Positions 1-11,394 of a stretch of 64,000 bases of DNA are shown here, one piece after another (position 1 is the stretch's first letter; each line of letters starts with the position of its first letter). The translations under genes and the position numbers were made by a program. Below the pieces are notes generated by a model, which saw nothing but the letters and a program-made list of their open reading frames with translations, did no database searches and was not told the origin of the DNA. The stretch is from Beverwykella pulmonaria (Eukaryota > Ascomycota > Dothideomycetes > Pleosporales > Melanommataceae), in assembly GCA_001599595.1 (NCBI GenBank), contig BCHH01000004.1, positions 1,319,997 through 1,383,996 on the forward strand, in the 5' to 3' direction.

Positions 1-26
1 TGAGAGGAACCCACAACACGTCTGAT

Positions 27-881
27 TCAGCGTGTAGGAGTGTGGAATACTGCACTATGCGTCTCGAAAGAGTGTGAAGTTTTTGAGGCGCCGAACGCAC
101 ATCTTGGGTAGTATCGGCTTAAAGTTGTGGATATAGCTGCGGCACTTTGCACTATGCTCAGGAAGGATCCGGCGAATACGAAACCCGAGAAAGGGTCAAA
201 TGGGCTTTGAGTTGATCTCTTCTTGCTTTGCCGTCTAACATAGCTAGGTGGAATGTTGGAATGGGATTGTCCCTCAGGTTCATCATTTGAGTTGGCGCAT
301 GGAGGCGAGGTTTGGGGTCCCTCTAGAAGCAATGGAGAGAGAATTTCGTCGGCTTTGCTGATCTGTGCTGTTTCTTGGTCGGAGAGTTGTTCGAGGTTCT
401 CGGACTGCATGTAGTTGTTCACTTCGTCCACTAACCGTGTCTGATTTTCTCCCTCACTTGGTCGTTCTCTTCCTCGAGGGGCCAGCTGCTTTTCCTCTTG
501 TTGTTTCTGTTACCGTGGTTGAGCTTGACGTGCTGCGATCGGTCCATTTCCCGCGGCAAGCATCAGCGAACTTTCCAATGTCAGGCTATCTTGGACTGCT
601 GAAAATCGAAGGTTAACGTTATCAGGTAGCGCATGTTTTCATCTCTGGCTAAGAAGCTCCATTGGTGGCCTCGAAAGCAGTTGCTCAAACATCAGGTCGG
701 TAATGTTGTCAACTGTGTCCATAAGTTTGGCTTGGTTGTACGCAGAACGCCATTGTGTCTCCCGTCCAATCTCCTCTTTACCATCCTTTGCTGATCCACT
801 CAGGATTAGTTGTTGTTTATTCTGGGACGGCCTTGTCAAGACAGTCCTGGAGAACATCGGGAATTCGGTTATATTTTCCAA
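27..881 (-). other. Possible decayed or partial gene, unknown
   Basis: Two minus-strand open frames (639-881, 80 codons; 27-431, 134 codons) have protein-like composition and could be exons of one gene read leftwards. A stop falls at the end of the first frame, and an in-frame stop lies between them in the linking sequence. I recognise no domain and saw no convincing donor/acceptor pair that joins them. This may be a hypothetical protein, a transposon-derived fragment, or chance. Confidence 0.2.
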
Positions 882-1090
882 ACCATGTACTAACCATGGT
901 TAACCACTGGTTACCAGACAAACCATGCAAACCATACAAATCGTACAAACCATGTACTGTACCCTCCGAACAACAAGCTCGGCAACTAACTAACCTAACC
1001 TGGAATGTACACGAACCAGACACCTGACGCACGAATCAGACCCCTGACGCACGAATTAGACGAATCAGACCCCTAACGCACAAACCATAC
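882..1090. repeat. Short degenerate tandem and palindromic repeats
   Basis: The palindromic core TAACCATGGTTA occurs near 891 and is surrounded by variants of AACCATG. It returns near 2048 in a similar context. Between about 1010 and 1085 a roughly 21-bp unit of the form CGAATCAGACCCCTGACGCA is repeated with small changes. There is no gene here; the pattern fits eroded transposon ends or satellite-like sequence. Confidence 0.6.
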
Positions 1091-1099
1091 TGAGTACTT

Positions 1100-2230
1100 A
1101 TTGAACACGTAGGACCTCTGGTTGAGCTCCTTCCGCAACGTCTTGTAATATTGTACCTGTGACGGTAACTGTTGTTCCCGTCACACACACGCTTGTCGCG
1201 TGAGTGCCCCTGCGCCTTGACCGCTGTTCCTGTGCCTTGACCATGCCCCTGCGCCTTGGCCACATCCCTGAGTATATAGCCAAGGCACCCCATTGTTTCT
1301 TTGTTTTCTAGCTTTCCTCTTCAACAACCACAATCATCGTACGTAGCCCATCAATCTAGAGAATCTGATGTTCGTTCATCTCGCATTCCCTTGTGATGCT
1401 GCGTCTTCGTGACAGTACCTGAGATTGTATCTCTAGCCTTTAATAGCCAATTAAGCCCTAATCATAGACAACTAATGGCATCTTGTAGCAACACTAACAG
1501 GCAGGCGCGCAACAGGAGCATACGTAGGTTCTAGACACAGCAATTGTAGAGCACGTAAGTTAAGGAGACCTATTGTACTGTAAGCAAGAGTATAACACAG
1601 CTAATGTAAACAGCATGAGGCATCACACAGTGAATCTGAACGGACAGGAATTGCCAGGACGTTGGTTCTAGGCGACTTGGGCAGCGACGAATAGCAGCGT
1701 TGAACAGCAGGCATAATAGTTGTACGGCGGTTATGGCAGACGTTGAGACTGTTAGGAGTATTTAGACAACATTGAGGGCATTAGGTGGCATATTGGCGTG
1801 GAAGGCTTGTAGCATGAGCGTGGCAGGGACTGAGGTACACCATAACGCCATGACAACAAAAAGGAACATGTGTATAGAACAATATATATATATTTGTGAC
1901 ACGAAGTCCTAAAACTATAATAACAAGTAAAGTTAACCTAAGTAATCAGGGTAACCAGATACTAGTATAGACTGCTCCTGGTAATCATAGCTAATCACGC
2001 TAATCGCGACCCGCCAAATGAGGCTCACTTAATCTCACTAACCTAGCTAACCATGGTTAACCACAGTAACCAGATGCTAATTTACATTTTGCCGAAGTGT
2101 GACAGTGATGTACACGCAGAGTGAGGGCTATGCTGGGTTCAGTGCTCTGGATTATATCATCCAGACTGTAGGTTTGCCTTCGAGTGAAAGTAGCTGCAAA
2201 CTAACAAGCTGCACAACAATAATTTAATGC
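1100..2230. other. Repeat-rich non-coding stretch, probable transposon debris
   Basis: No supportable gene. At about 1204-1262 a GCCCCTGCGCCTTGACC-type unit of about 20 bp is repeated three times, followed by a TATA-like GAGTATATAGCC near 1271 and a pyrimidine-rich tract. This could be a retrotransposon LTR promoter. The following kilobase is stop-filled in all frames, and the 2048-2064 segment repeats the 891 palindrome. Confidence 0.4.
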
Positions 2231-3300
2231 TGTGCTATATGTCTCTGCTCCCGAATTGTTCGATGCCAGCTACTGTAGCAGCGTTAGTGGTATGCTGCCT
2301 TGCATGGGCTGTTTGACCAGCATCGCTGCGCCATTCGCCGGTAAGTACTTATTGACCCTTTTTCTTGGATCTAACCATAGTGAAGGTACACAGCACATTG
2401 CTGCCAAAAGCGCACGTATTCTGTGGTTGGGTGCTGGCGATATCTAGCTCGCTGCTTTCGTGACGGTCTTCCTGCCTGTGGAAATGAAGAGCGGCAGATG
2501 TTCTGATGTGTCGGCCTGTGGGTCACATGATGAGTCACCTTGATGTTTGCTCATGTGACCTCTAGGTTTGCTCATATAACTCACTTCTATGTTTGCTCAT
2601 GTGACTCACCTGTATATTTGCGATTCACTATCTTGGCAGGCTCCTAGCGTGCTTGGTAAGACTATAGATATTTCTTTGGTAGCTCCTCGTCGATAGAATC
2701 AATATCAATTATCATCTCTCTCTATATCTACTTCGTCGCATCACGACATGATGGATTCATGAACTTCTGCTCTTTAACACGTTTTCAACGCTGCGTCCTA
2801 GAAATACCTTCTGAATGCGGCATGGTCCCAGTGAATAATGTGAATTCATTATTGTCCGTCAACTTTCGCAGCGGTAAAGGAGTAAGGAAGCAATTGGTGC
2901 GGGGAAATGCAACACAAGCATGTGTGGAATTCTTCCACGATGGAAGAATAACAGCCAACGCCCATACATAAACCCACCGTGTAATTCCAAGACGTGCGTT
3001 CGGTAAGGATATCCGCTATACCAGCGTCGGAGATTTACCTTCGCCCTCAACCTCATTGGCGGAAACAGTGTGCCTTACCGCACGGCCCAATCAATTCCGG
3101 CACCTCGCAATTTGCGGTTTAGGTTGTGGAGCACTGCATTATTCCCATCAGTATCAGCCCTAAGAAAATCATCCTGATGTCCCAATTTAAATCTACGTTA
3201 ATATAAACGTGCTCGTTTGAAACAGGAACACTAAGCTCGTCTCCACCGGTTAGCTGTTCTGGGATGTGACCGAATCATCCCAGTCCCTAATATTCTTGTA
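2231..3300. other. No gene recognised
   Basis: Only short open frames (2232-2447, 2759-2971) without recognisable domains are present. The sequence contains the tandem repeat at 2542-2626 and otherwise looks like upstream sequence of the GH12 gene. Confidence 0.4.
2542..2626. repeat. Tandem repeat, about 25-bp unit, about 3.5 copies
   Basis: Degenerate copies of a unit beginning ATGTTTGCTCATGTGACTCA follow one another. A related TCACATGATGAGTCACC segment precedes them. No coding potential was seen. Confidence 0.65.
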
Positions 3301-3309
3301 CAAAGAGCA

Positions 3310-3317
3310 TATATAAG
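3310..3317 (+). promoter_or_regulatory. TATA box for the GH12 gene
   Basis: TATATAAG lies about 95 bases before the ATG at 3412 and is followed by a pyrimidine-rich stretch, as in many highly expressed fungal secreted-protein genes. Confidence 0.6.
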
Positions 3318-3411
3318 ACCGCCATGGCTTGTAGTTGTTTTTGTCTACAGCTCATTGCTCTTCGTAGTTGATTCCTGCATCTTCTCACTTTCGCTTCCAT
3401 AGTCCCTCACC

Positions 3412-4266
3412 ATGCAGTTCACCACTTCCCTTCTCTCTGCCATCCTGGCCGTGGCAGTCGTCGCAACACCGACACCAGTCAAGGTCGAAAAACGCGCGAC
3501 GACAATGTGCGGGTCCTGGGGTACTGTCGCAACCGCTGGATACACCGTATACCACAATAACTGGGGTGCCGGCCAAGCAACATCGGGCTCGCAATGCACG
3601 ACGTTCAACTCGGTCAGCAGTGATCTTTCGTTCTCCTGGTCTACGAGCTGGACATGGGCTGGTGGAGCGGGACAAGTGAAGTCGTACTCTAATGTAGCGC
3701 TTGAGAATGTCAACAAGGCGATTTCGGCCATCAACACAATCCCTTCGACTTGGTCGTGGAGGTATGCGTTACATCCCCTAGCTTTTCATGATTGATTCAG
3801 GCTGATGAAAACAGATACACGGGCACCAATATGATCGCTGACGTAGCCTACGACCTGTGGCTGGCGCCCTCCGTCGGCGCGGCGAACAAGTACGAGATCA
3901 TGATCTGGCTGGGTTCCTACGGCGGCGCGGGGCCCATATCATCCACGGGCTCCACCATCGCTACACCCACTATTGCAGGCACAAAATGGAATCTATTCAA
4001 GGGTCCCAATGGCGATACGACGGTGTTTTCTTTTGTGGCGCCGAGCAATATTGGGGATTTCTCTGCGGATTTGAAATTGTTTCTGACATATTTGACGACG
4101 AGTCAGGGTGTGGCTACGAGTAGTGTGGTGACGAGTCTGCAGGGAGGCACGGAGCCGTTCACTGGTAGGTTTTCGAAGTGTGCGTTGGTAGTTGGAAGTG
4201 TGCTAATTGGTCTTAGGATCCAATGCTGTGTTTACTACCTCCAAGTACACCATGAAAGTTACTTAG
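3412..4266 (+). CDS. Secreted glycoside hydrolase family 12 endo-beta-1,4-glucanase / xyloglucanase
   Basis: Exons are 3412-3761, 3815-4164 and 4217-4266, with introns of 53 and 52 bp (GTATGC..ACAG, GTAGGT..TTAG), giving 249 residues. A signal peptide ends in the A-T-P region near residue 20, and a KR pair at about 27-28 could be a pro-peptide site. GH12 signatures are clear: YEIMIWLG places the nucleophile at Glu144 and GTEPFTG places the acid/base at about Glu230. The length is usual for the family and there is no cellulose-binding module. It hydrolyses internal beta-1,4 links of xyloglucan or cellulose in plant cell walls. Xyloglucan versus cellulose preference cannot be read from the sequence. 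It converges with the HsbA-type gene 155 bp downstream. Confidence 0.93.
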
Positions 4267-4421
4267 ATCAATTCTCAACTTTCCAACTAGAAGTGAGATG
4301 GGAAGCATTGGAAATTTTTTACGATAGTGTTAGTACAGAATGCAAACTAGCACGAAAGTATCACCAAAATATCAGAATAGTGCAGCTCCTAGTGCAATGT
4401 ATACTCGGCTTATTGTCTTCT

Positions 4422-4993
4422 TCAATCCGTCCCCGCAAAGTCAATCCCCGTACTAGCTTGCCCTTTTGCCTTGACATCTAGCGCAACGTTCGTCGCTAAC
4501 TTCTTCTGCTGCGTCGCAATCTGGGTCTCCAACCCTGCTTTCCCCTGTGCCTGCTGGATCTGTAGTCTCAACACATCCGTCTGCAGCTTCAAGACTTTAT
4601 TCTTGATTTTGCCATTCTGGAGAGCGGTGGCGGCGGAGCCGGACACGGTCTTGAGCGCGTCGTTGAAGCCGCCCGCAGCCACTTCGGCTTGTTCGCTTAT
4701 TTGCGCAGCAGAGGATATGATAGCGAGGTCAGCGGGGGAGACGGAAGCGAGGTTAGCGGTATCAATCTATAAGGTAGTTAGCTGGATGTTGTGTAAAGTG
4801 TTGATGAGAGGGTTGCTCTTACGGGAAATTTGGCATTGACTTCCGCTAACGCATCACCAGCTACTCCTCCGGAAACCGTGAACTCGTTGAAGGATTGCTG
4901 GGTGAGGACATCGGCGCGCTTGGTTACTGGCGCGCCGAGTGAAGTGGCAGAGAGGGATAGGACAAGCATGAGGATTTGGGTTGAGAAACGCAT
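4422..4993 (-). CDS. Hydrophobic surface-binding protein A (HsbA) family, secreted
   Basis: Exons are 4823-4993 and 4422-4766, with a 56-bp intron (GTAAGA..ATAG, phase 0), giving 171 residues. A signal peptide of about 20 residues is followed by a KR dibasic site, then a helical domain rich in Ala, Gln and Lys with heptad-like spacing, typical of the HsbA family (PF12296). In Aspergillus, the founding member adsorbs to hydrophobic surfaces and recruits cutinase-like esterases. That role is inferred here. It is transcribed towards the GH12 gene and shares its 3' intergenic space. A TATA-like run, read on the minus strand, lies at about 5192-5203. Confidence 0.85.
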
Positions 4994-4999
4994 GGCGAT

Positions 5000-6260
5000 T
5001 CGTATTTTAACAAAGACTCAGAATATTCAGTATAAGAAGTGGGTATCGTGAAGAAAAGACACATGTAAAAATCAAAGCAATGAGAACTAAAGAGCAACAA
5101 CAGCACAGCTGTGGACGAAGAGCGAACGAAAAAACTAGAAATCGCAGCAAGTAATTACGAAAAGCTACAAAAGAATAGCAGACGGTGCTGTTTATATATA
5201 TGGCTTAGGGGGTACTTGAAAAGGGTTCGCGCAACTTGGAGACGTTTGATCGATGTGTGAAGATGACGATCAGATCTTTCGGGTGTTTGGACAGGGGTCC
5301 CCTTGAGGCACCTCCGGTGAACGCGCTTTCATTGGCCCGTCTAATATGGACCGAAGATGTCGATTTTGCATCAGGACGTTTAGAGCGACGAGAGTGCATC
5401 ATGGACTCGTAACTCTTTTAGTTAGCTGCTTGTGATTTTGTTTTAGTCACTTGCTGATATTTCCAGATGAGATTGGCTAAATTTGGGACACGGACCGGGA
5501 TTGAACGGCTCGGAAAAGGTGATGTAGAAGAGTTGATAAAGATTGGCTACTGCCATGTGGAAGCATTATGAACTGTGTGATTGAAGGCAGAGGATGTTCA
5601 GGTATTTCCCGAGGTTAGCCTGGGCAGCTCCGGGTGTCTAGCCAAATACAGTATAGTGTCCACGTGAGCGCGCACAGTCCCACCGTGTTACCTTCGCCCT
5701 TCCATTCCGACATCAACACACGTAACCTAAGGAACCTTCACCATTCATCACAGTCTCATTTGAGCATCGGCAGACAGATAGTATCAAACACGCACTTGGC
5801 GGGAAAGGCTGGACTGCGACGACAGCCTCTTTTGCACTACCAATACGGAGTCCTAGCAATTCTTACCACGATCAAATTTCATACAAAAGGTAGGTGTATA
5901 CTCTGTTAAATCGTTCTTTCTCATTTCCTATCTCTTATTGAGGATCTCATTGAGTGTCGGTTTTCGGATTCTTTGAGAAAAGTGGAAGTAGGATGTATTT
6001 ACAGATTGGGGCTTGGGGCGGTTGTGTCAAGATTTCTCACTCACTATTTTTTAGACCTGTCTCAACTACAGGCAAAAAGTATCAAAGACGGCTAAAATTT
6101 CTGAGTCTCCACCACAAGGCCTTAGGCATAACAGTTCCCTCACTCATGTGATCTACATCTGCACATCCCAATAAAGTGTGTTTGCGGCACAGTCAGCAGG
6201 CAGCCGCCGCTCACAAGCAACTGCGTTCCTATTTAACACCCTTGAGACTCCTCTTCCACA
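5000..6260. other. Intergenic, no gene recognised
   Basis: This contains the leftward promoter of the HsbA gene and the rightward promoter of the exonuclease gene. Open frames at 5205-5402, 5634-5909 and 5954-6151 show no domains and no convincing splice structure. Confidence 0.5.
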
Positions 6261-7660
6261 ATGCCGCCATACCCTATTCCTCTCGACGTTTCCAACCGTG
6301 CCATGACAAGGAAGAAGCGCAACCCGCTTGGCGACTCTTGGTCGCAACTCAAACATGTTCCAGCTCCAGGTCTATTTGTTCATCAGCGTGGGCGTTTCGA
6401 AGCGCCGCCGCCGCCAACTTCAACCCCGATCGCTCAAGATGATGCCTACATGAGCCAGCTGTATGGTCTTGTTGCGCCTCCGGAAGTCATGCAAAGGCAG
6501 GGGTACATCACGCAGCTACTTACCGACGAGGACCTTCTTCAGAAACGTAGATGTATCGGATGCAACAAGTGTGAGTAGACTCCTACAAACTCTTTGGTGA
6601 AAGAAATGTGACTCACGTATACTTAGCCATGTCTCAGGTTCAGCGACAGAGGCCGAAGAACCAGGCTGCACAGGAAACGAACAAGCCGAATGCACCCATT
6701 CTCACTTCAACTCCCAACTCCAGTTCGCACTTCCGTGAGCCTTCAAAACCGGATCGCCCCGAGGCGCCGAGACACCTGTGCCAGTTCCATCCCGGTCAAG
6801 TCATGAACAGAGTAAGCGCCCCAGATGTCTTCACCGAATGAATTAACACTGTCCAGCAATGGACATGCTGCAACGCCCACGTCTCTGCCCAGCCTTGCTC
6901 AGGAGCTCCCACTCACATCCCCCTTACCTACGCCCCCGGTGAGCTCGTTCGCCTCTACCAATTCCACGTGACGCCCACCACACCCTCACCGCCCCCAAAT
7001 CTCCGCGCCGCCGTAGCCATAGACTGCGAAATGGGCACCGCCACCTCAGGCGACAGTGAACTCATTCGCATCACGCTCATTGACTACTTTACCTCTTCCA
7101 TCCTTCTCGACCACCTCGTGGAACCCGGCGTGCCCATGGCGCACCTCAATACGAAGTACTCGGGCGTGACGTGGGCGGATCTGCGTAATGCGAAACGGCA
7201 AGGGAAGTGCTTGTTCGGGAGGGAGGCTGCGATGAGGCAGGTGTGGCGGTTTGTGGGGCCACAGACCGTTGTTGTGGGCCATGGAGCGAGCAATGACCTG
7301 AGGAGTTTGAGGTGGATGCATGGGTGTGTCGTCGATTCTTTTATTGCGGAGGCGGGGCGGATGATGAGGAGGGAGGAGAGGGAAAATGAGGCGAAGAAAA
7401 TGGTGAAGAGTTTGGAGGAAGGGTTCTTTGGAGAAGAGAGGGAAGAAGACGATGTAAAGAAGGTTGAACTTACTCCGGCGGCTGTCGGTGAGCCACCGAA
7501 GAAGAAACCGAAAGGGACGGGAGATCTGGCGTTAAAGACACTGGCAAAGAAGTATTTGGGGAGGGATATCCAGATGGCTGGAAAGCTGGGCCATGACAGC
7601 CTCGAAGATGCGGTGGCGGCGAGGGACCTGGTGCATTGGATCATATCACATCCTGAATAG
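6261..7660 (+). CDS. DEDDh 3'-5' RNA exonuclease (REX/REXO-like) with N-terminal cysteine-rich region
   Basis: Exons are 6261-6570, 6627-6811 and 6857-7660, with introns of 56 and 45 bp, giving 432 residues. The C-terminal half is a DEDDh exonuclease: Asp221 and Glu223 in the AIDCEMG motif, Asp312 in ASNDLRSL, and His411/Asp416 in HDSLED, so all catalytic positions are present. A lysine/glutamate-rich insert at about 330-385 separates motifs II and III. The N-terminal part has C-x2-C, HxCxFHPG and CC-type clusters near the intron junctions, which look like a zinc-binding module. The family trims the 3' ends of structured RNAs such as snoRNA, RNase MRP RNA or 5S rRNA. Which yeast Rex paralogue it matches is uncertain. 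It converges with the secreted-protein gene. Confidence 0.85.
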
Positions 7661-7899
7661 TCGGAGGGAGGGAAATGAAGCCCGTGGCAGCGACGCTAAT
7701 GTTCTAGGAAGGCATCGGCATCAAGATCCTTATTCAACTCACATTTTTCTTGAAGCATATGACTTGATTGCTTTTGTGCTAAAGTTGACCGAAACAAGGT
7801 TTAATTAAAGGCATGCCAAGTTCTACTAAATACACTCCTGCAGACTTCCCATCGCAATGCCAGCATATATACCCGTCACCTCCGCCTTTCTCAAATACC

Positions 7900-9063
7900 C
7901 TATAGTACCCACCTCCTCACTAGACTTGTCCCAGCTGCACGACGAATCGAAAAAAGCCAATTAAGCTCATACTCCCCATTCTTCTCAAAGCACCACACCC
8001 CAACCTTCTCAATCCCCGTCCTCTCCCCAAAAGCCTCCTTATGCGTGATCAAGATGAGAGCGGCGCCCCTCCCATTTGGGCTCGCCAGAAGTGCCTTGCC
8101 CTTAGCAGAATGGATATCGAACTCCTTCCGTCCATCCCAGCCTTTGATCCCCTCGCAGTGCTGTCCATCGTCGAAGTCCTTGCCTAGCCCCAGCGCGCGG
8201 CCGATAATAGCATTTGACTGCGTGTTCGCGACCATTGCTGAGAATATATACCGTAAGTTTGACAGCGGTTGTTGGAGAAGTGTAGATTGGTGTTGGTATT
8301 TGAGGAATGCGACATCGTGCCAGTTCTTCAGCTGAGGTAGTGTAGTCACGGGCGGCACTTGTTGGTTGCCTGTGTACTTGGGGCCATACTTGTACCAGCC
8401 AATCAACACACCACCGTGCACATTGACCACTGTATAGAATTGCGCTTGTGTCGGCTCGTAGGTAGTGCCGTCATGGTGGGTTTCTTGTCTGTGCACCCAG
8501 CCTTGGTCTGCGCGTTTAGGGTCCAGACCTAGTGCTGTGAAGGCGTCGGTGAGGTGAGGGCCGGATTTGCGATATTTGAAATTCATGGCGGTTTCTTCTT
8601 CTTGCGTGTAGCCCCAATCGGTGAAGTCCTCTAGTGTGGTTAGCTCGGATTCACTCTCGCTCTTACTCTCACTTGGGAAGAGTAGGTAAACGGCATACTC
8701 ACGGGGGTAGTTCCGCCACGCACTTTCTGCAGAGGTAGGCTTGTCGAGGAGAAGTCGTCCGGCTTCAGTGTCGGTGGATGCCATCATTGTGATCAACTTG
8801 CAGCCTTGGGCAACGAAATTGTTCCAGGCATCGTCGCTGATGGCCCGTTTCGCGTGCACTTGGATTTCTCCACTGATGTTGGCGAGGGTGGCGTATTGAA
8901 AGTCGCGAGAGTTGATGCGCGTGACAGTTGCGGGTGGGGGAGTGTCGAGGCTCGTCACTTTTTCAAGAGGGGAGCGAGAAGTTGTCATCCCTTGGAAGGA
9001 TAATGGCTGCAGAGCCGCGGACAGAACGATAGCGGCCCAGAAAGAAATGGCAGATACTCTCAT
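7900..9063 (-). CDS. Secreted protein of unknown function, intronless
   Basis: This is one uninterrupted frame of 387 residues. The N-terminus has a hydrophobic stretch typical of a signal peptide (residues about 4-20, ending near LQPLS). There is a serine/glutamate run (SESKSESESE) near residue 133, and the C-terminal half holds GWYKYGPKY- and WHDVAFLKYQHQ-like segments that look folded rather than low-complexity. Few cysteines are present. I recognise no family. Its codon composition resembles the neighbouring genes, so it is likely real. Confidence 0.75.
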   Translation of the reverse strand: MRVSAISFWAAIVLSAALQPLSFQGMTTSRSPLEKVTSLDTPPPATVTRINSRDFQYATLANISGEIQVHAKRAISDDAWNNFVAQGCKLITMMASTDTEAGRLLLDKPTSAESAWRNYPREYAVYLLFPSESKSESESELTTLEDFTDWGYTQEEETAMNFKYRKSGPHLTDAFTALGLDPKRADQGWVHRQETHHDGTTYEPTQAQFYTVVNVHGGVLIGWYKYGPKYTGNQQVPPVTTLPQLKNWHDVAFLKYQHQSTLLQQPLSNLRYIFSAMVANTQSNAIIGRALGLGKDFDDGQHCEGIKGWDGRKEFDIHSAKGKALLASPNGRGAALILITHKEAFGERTGIEKVGVWCFEKNGEYELNWLFSIRRAAGTSLVRRWVL

Positions 9064-9495
9064 GGTTGAGAGTGTGGTTAAGAACGGTAGGCGGGTTAAA
9101 AAGAGGAGAGACCGAGCGCCTGGAGGTATACGTCAAACAAAGGTGAGCTAGGTACTCCACCCTTTATTCTTGTTTGTACAGCTTTCGGCGAACGCCTTAA
9201 ACATTTCTAGCGAGACTCAACGACGAGATCGCATGACTCGAGGCGGTGATAATCACTCGACTCGTTCTCCAGGAATTCAATACGGCTTTCCATTTTAATA
9301 CATGGCAATTCGACTGTAGACGCTTCTAGTCACAGGTCTGAAGCGCATGATGAGGTATGTTTTCTATATATAATGAAAATACATTGGATTACTTCCGAAT
9401 TTTCAACTACCTGTTTCTCGCATCAAGAACGTTGGCATTTATTTATGAGTTAGTTGCCACATGTTTGGTTCGCAAAGGCTTCCTCTGAGGCAGTC

Positions 9496-9614
9496 TGTAA
9501 GCCCAGGACACCATATCAGTTAAGTGGATATGCTACTAACTAATCACATCCTACATATATATCAGTTGTACATTATACATGATACACATCTTCGTACCCT
9601 CACCCCTGTTTACA
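9496..9614 (+). repeat. Diverged solo LTR, copia family of this window
   Basis: A 119-bp segment begins TGTAAGCCCAGGACACCATA and ends GTTTACA. It aligns throughout with the 133-bp LTRs at 15354 and 20673, with small deletions. The flanking five bases (CAGTC and CATTC) do not match, so no target duplication survives. Confidence 0.85.
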
Positions 9615-9776
9615 CATTCACCGTTTCACTTCATCAAAAGATTGCACGTACTTACATAAAGCAAGCATATTGTCTCTAAAATCTTGTCTCAGATAACGTT
9701 ATCCATTTCTAAGGAAATTGGCACTGCAGAATTATGGACGGAACATTTTACGCGACGAGGAAGGTATGTATTGTGG

Positions 9777-9830
9777 GTATCTCTGTGTGTGTGATGTGTC
9801 GGACGTGATTAATCAGTAGCATATTCACGC
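9777..9830 (-). repeat. Partial LTR fragment, reverse orientation
   Basis: The reverse complement contains the LTR core (ATATGCTACTGATTAATCA followed by a GTCCGACACAT-like segment) seen in the full LTRs. The ends are lost. Confidence 0.65.
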
Positions 9831-9956
9831 AACTCATATAGTGCCCAGTGTGACAAGCAGCTATTTGAGCGGAAAGTAAATGCGGGTTGTATTACAAGAT
9901 AACTAGGTGCCGAGTTGAGGTAGCTCAGCAGCGTGGTTTTATAGGCGGTATGGTGG

Positions 9957-9989
9957 CACGCGCTAACGGAAATTCCCCGGACACCAAAA
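9957..9989 (+). repeat. Left terminal inverted repeat
   Basis: 33 bases, perfectly complementary to 11395-11427. Confidence 0.9.
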
Positions 9990-10070
9990 TCGCCCCGCAT
10001 CACAACACTGAAACATGCCTCAAGTTTACACAGCAACACCACCTTTACAACGCAATTAATTAATACAAAA

Positions 10071-11174
10071 ATGAACAAACGGGTCCTGAATAGCCAGCAC
10101 GATACACCTAGAAAATCTCGGCTTAAGGGAATCGTGGATTATTGCGATGCGAAGGAGATACCATACTTTAAGCTTAATGTGTTCTGGTTTGTTGGTGTGG
10201 GCAAATCACAAGGATATGAGATATTAAATCAAGACAATGTACTAGCAGATTGAACTTATGGTAATTCTGTATGGGGAGAGCACAGAGGGAGGCCCCCTGC
10301 TTTATCACAAAAAGATTTATACAAAGTGGAGCAATATATACAGGATCAGGGCTGGGACGCGCGGGCACTTACTTGGGACCAACTGGCTGAGAACAATAAT
10401 TTAGACTGCGCAGGCTAAACTCTACGCGATTACATAGGCTCTATGGATTATTACAAGTGTATTGCCTGCCAAAAAGGATGGGTCTCACTAAGGACTGGAA
10501 AAGATTGCAAGGAGTGGAGTACAGTAATGCTAGATTGTTATCCTAAGCCAGAGGATTGGTATTGAGTACGCTTTTCTAATAAGGTGCATTGGGGTGTAGG
10601 ACTACAAGGCAAGCAGTGGATTATTAGGAAACTAGGCGAGAGATACTGTTCAGATTGTATACAAGAACATATTAATTGGGAGGATGAGAAGCACTTTGAA
10701 AGGGCACACTCCTAGGCTGCTGTTGGCTACAACTTTAAATTAGACCTCCACTTCTACAACGTCCCTAGCAACTGCAATAGAAAGATGAGCCTTAAGGTGT
10801 ACAGAGATTAAATCCTTAAGCTAATTGTTAAGCCCTAGATTGATCGTGGTGATGACTTTGTCCTAGAGGAAGATAGTGACTTAGGGCATGGCACTGGCAA
10901 GTCAAATATTGTACGAACCTGGAAGCAAAAAAACGGCCTAGAGACCTACTTTAATTGTCACAACTTACCTAATTTATTGCCTATTGAAAACTGCTAGCTG
11001 CCTCCAAAGCAATACCTCAAAAGGTTCCCACATTGGGATGAGTTTGAGACAAGGGAACTTGCTATTGATGGCTGGGGCAACGTATCACAACACTTTATTA
11101 ATGAACGTGTACGATCCATGCCCCAGAGACTCAAGGATTGTATTAAGATGGATGGGAGGATTACTAGGTACTAA
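10071..11174 (+). pseudogene. Broken DDE transposase (Tc1/mariner-like)
   Basis: From the ATG at 10071 the product starts with a DTPRKSR helix-turn-helix-like region and an IPYFK segment, then meets a TGA at about 10252. Further in-frame stops (TAG/TGA) occur downstream. Conserved transposase blocks are still legible: [34 protein letters not shown] with the second catalytic Asp, PIENC with the third acidic residue, and FINERV near the end. The first catalytic segment reads FSNKVHWG, where fungal relatives usually have SDE, so the first Asp appears changed to Asn. The stops and this change are G-to-A or C-to-T transitions, consistent with RIP. Confidence 0.82.
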
Positions 11175-11394
11175 TTTTGGGGGTAAATAGGCATGGGAAG
11201 TGGGTGCACGAGGTGTTGATTTCTATGGCAGATAATCTCTTAATATTGACTCCACTGCAACACCACAAACGAGCCTCACTGCTTCCTAAATAGGAATTAT
11301 TAAAAGCAATTACCCTGAATTTAATTCCTGCAAAAAATGCGATGGAAATCGTGTTTGTATGTAGATTTGTATGGGGAGTGGTTTGATGAGGCAT

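Larger units (their letters stand above)
9064..9956. other. Intergenic with LTR fragments
   Basis: No gene. The stretch carries the promoter of the leftward secreted-protein gene and two fragments of the short-LTR family described below. Confidence 0.6.

Noticed and set aside
7046..7644. Minus-strand frames opposite the exonuclease gene
   Set aside because: Shadows of a GC-rich coding exon; the plus strand carries the complete DEDDh motif set.
10984..11190. Plus frame at the end of the Tc1/mariner element as a small gene
   Set aside because: Out of frame with the recognised transposase blocks and contained in the element.
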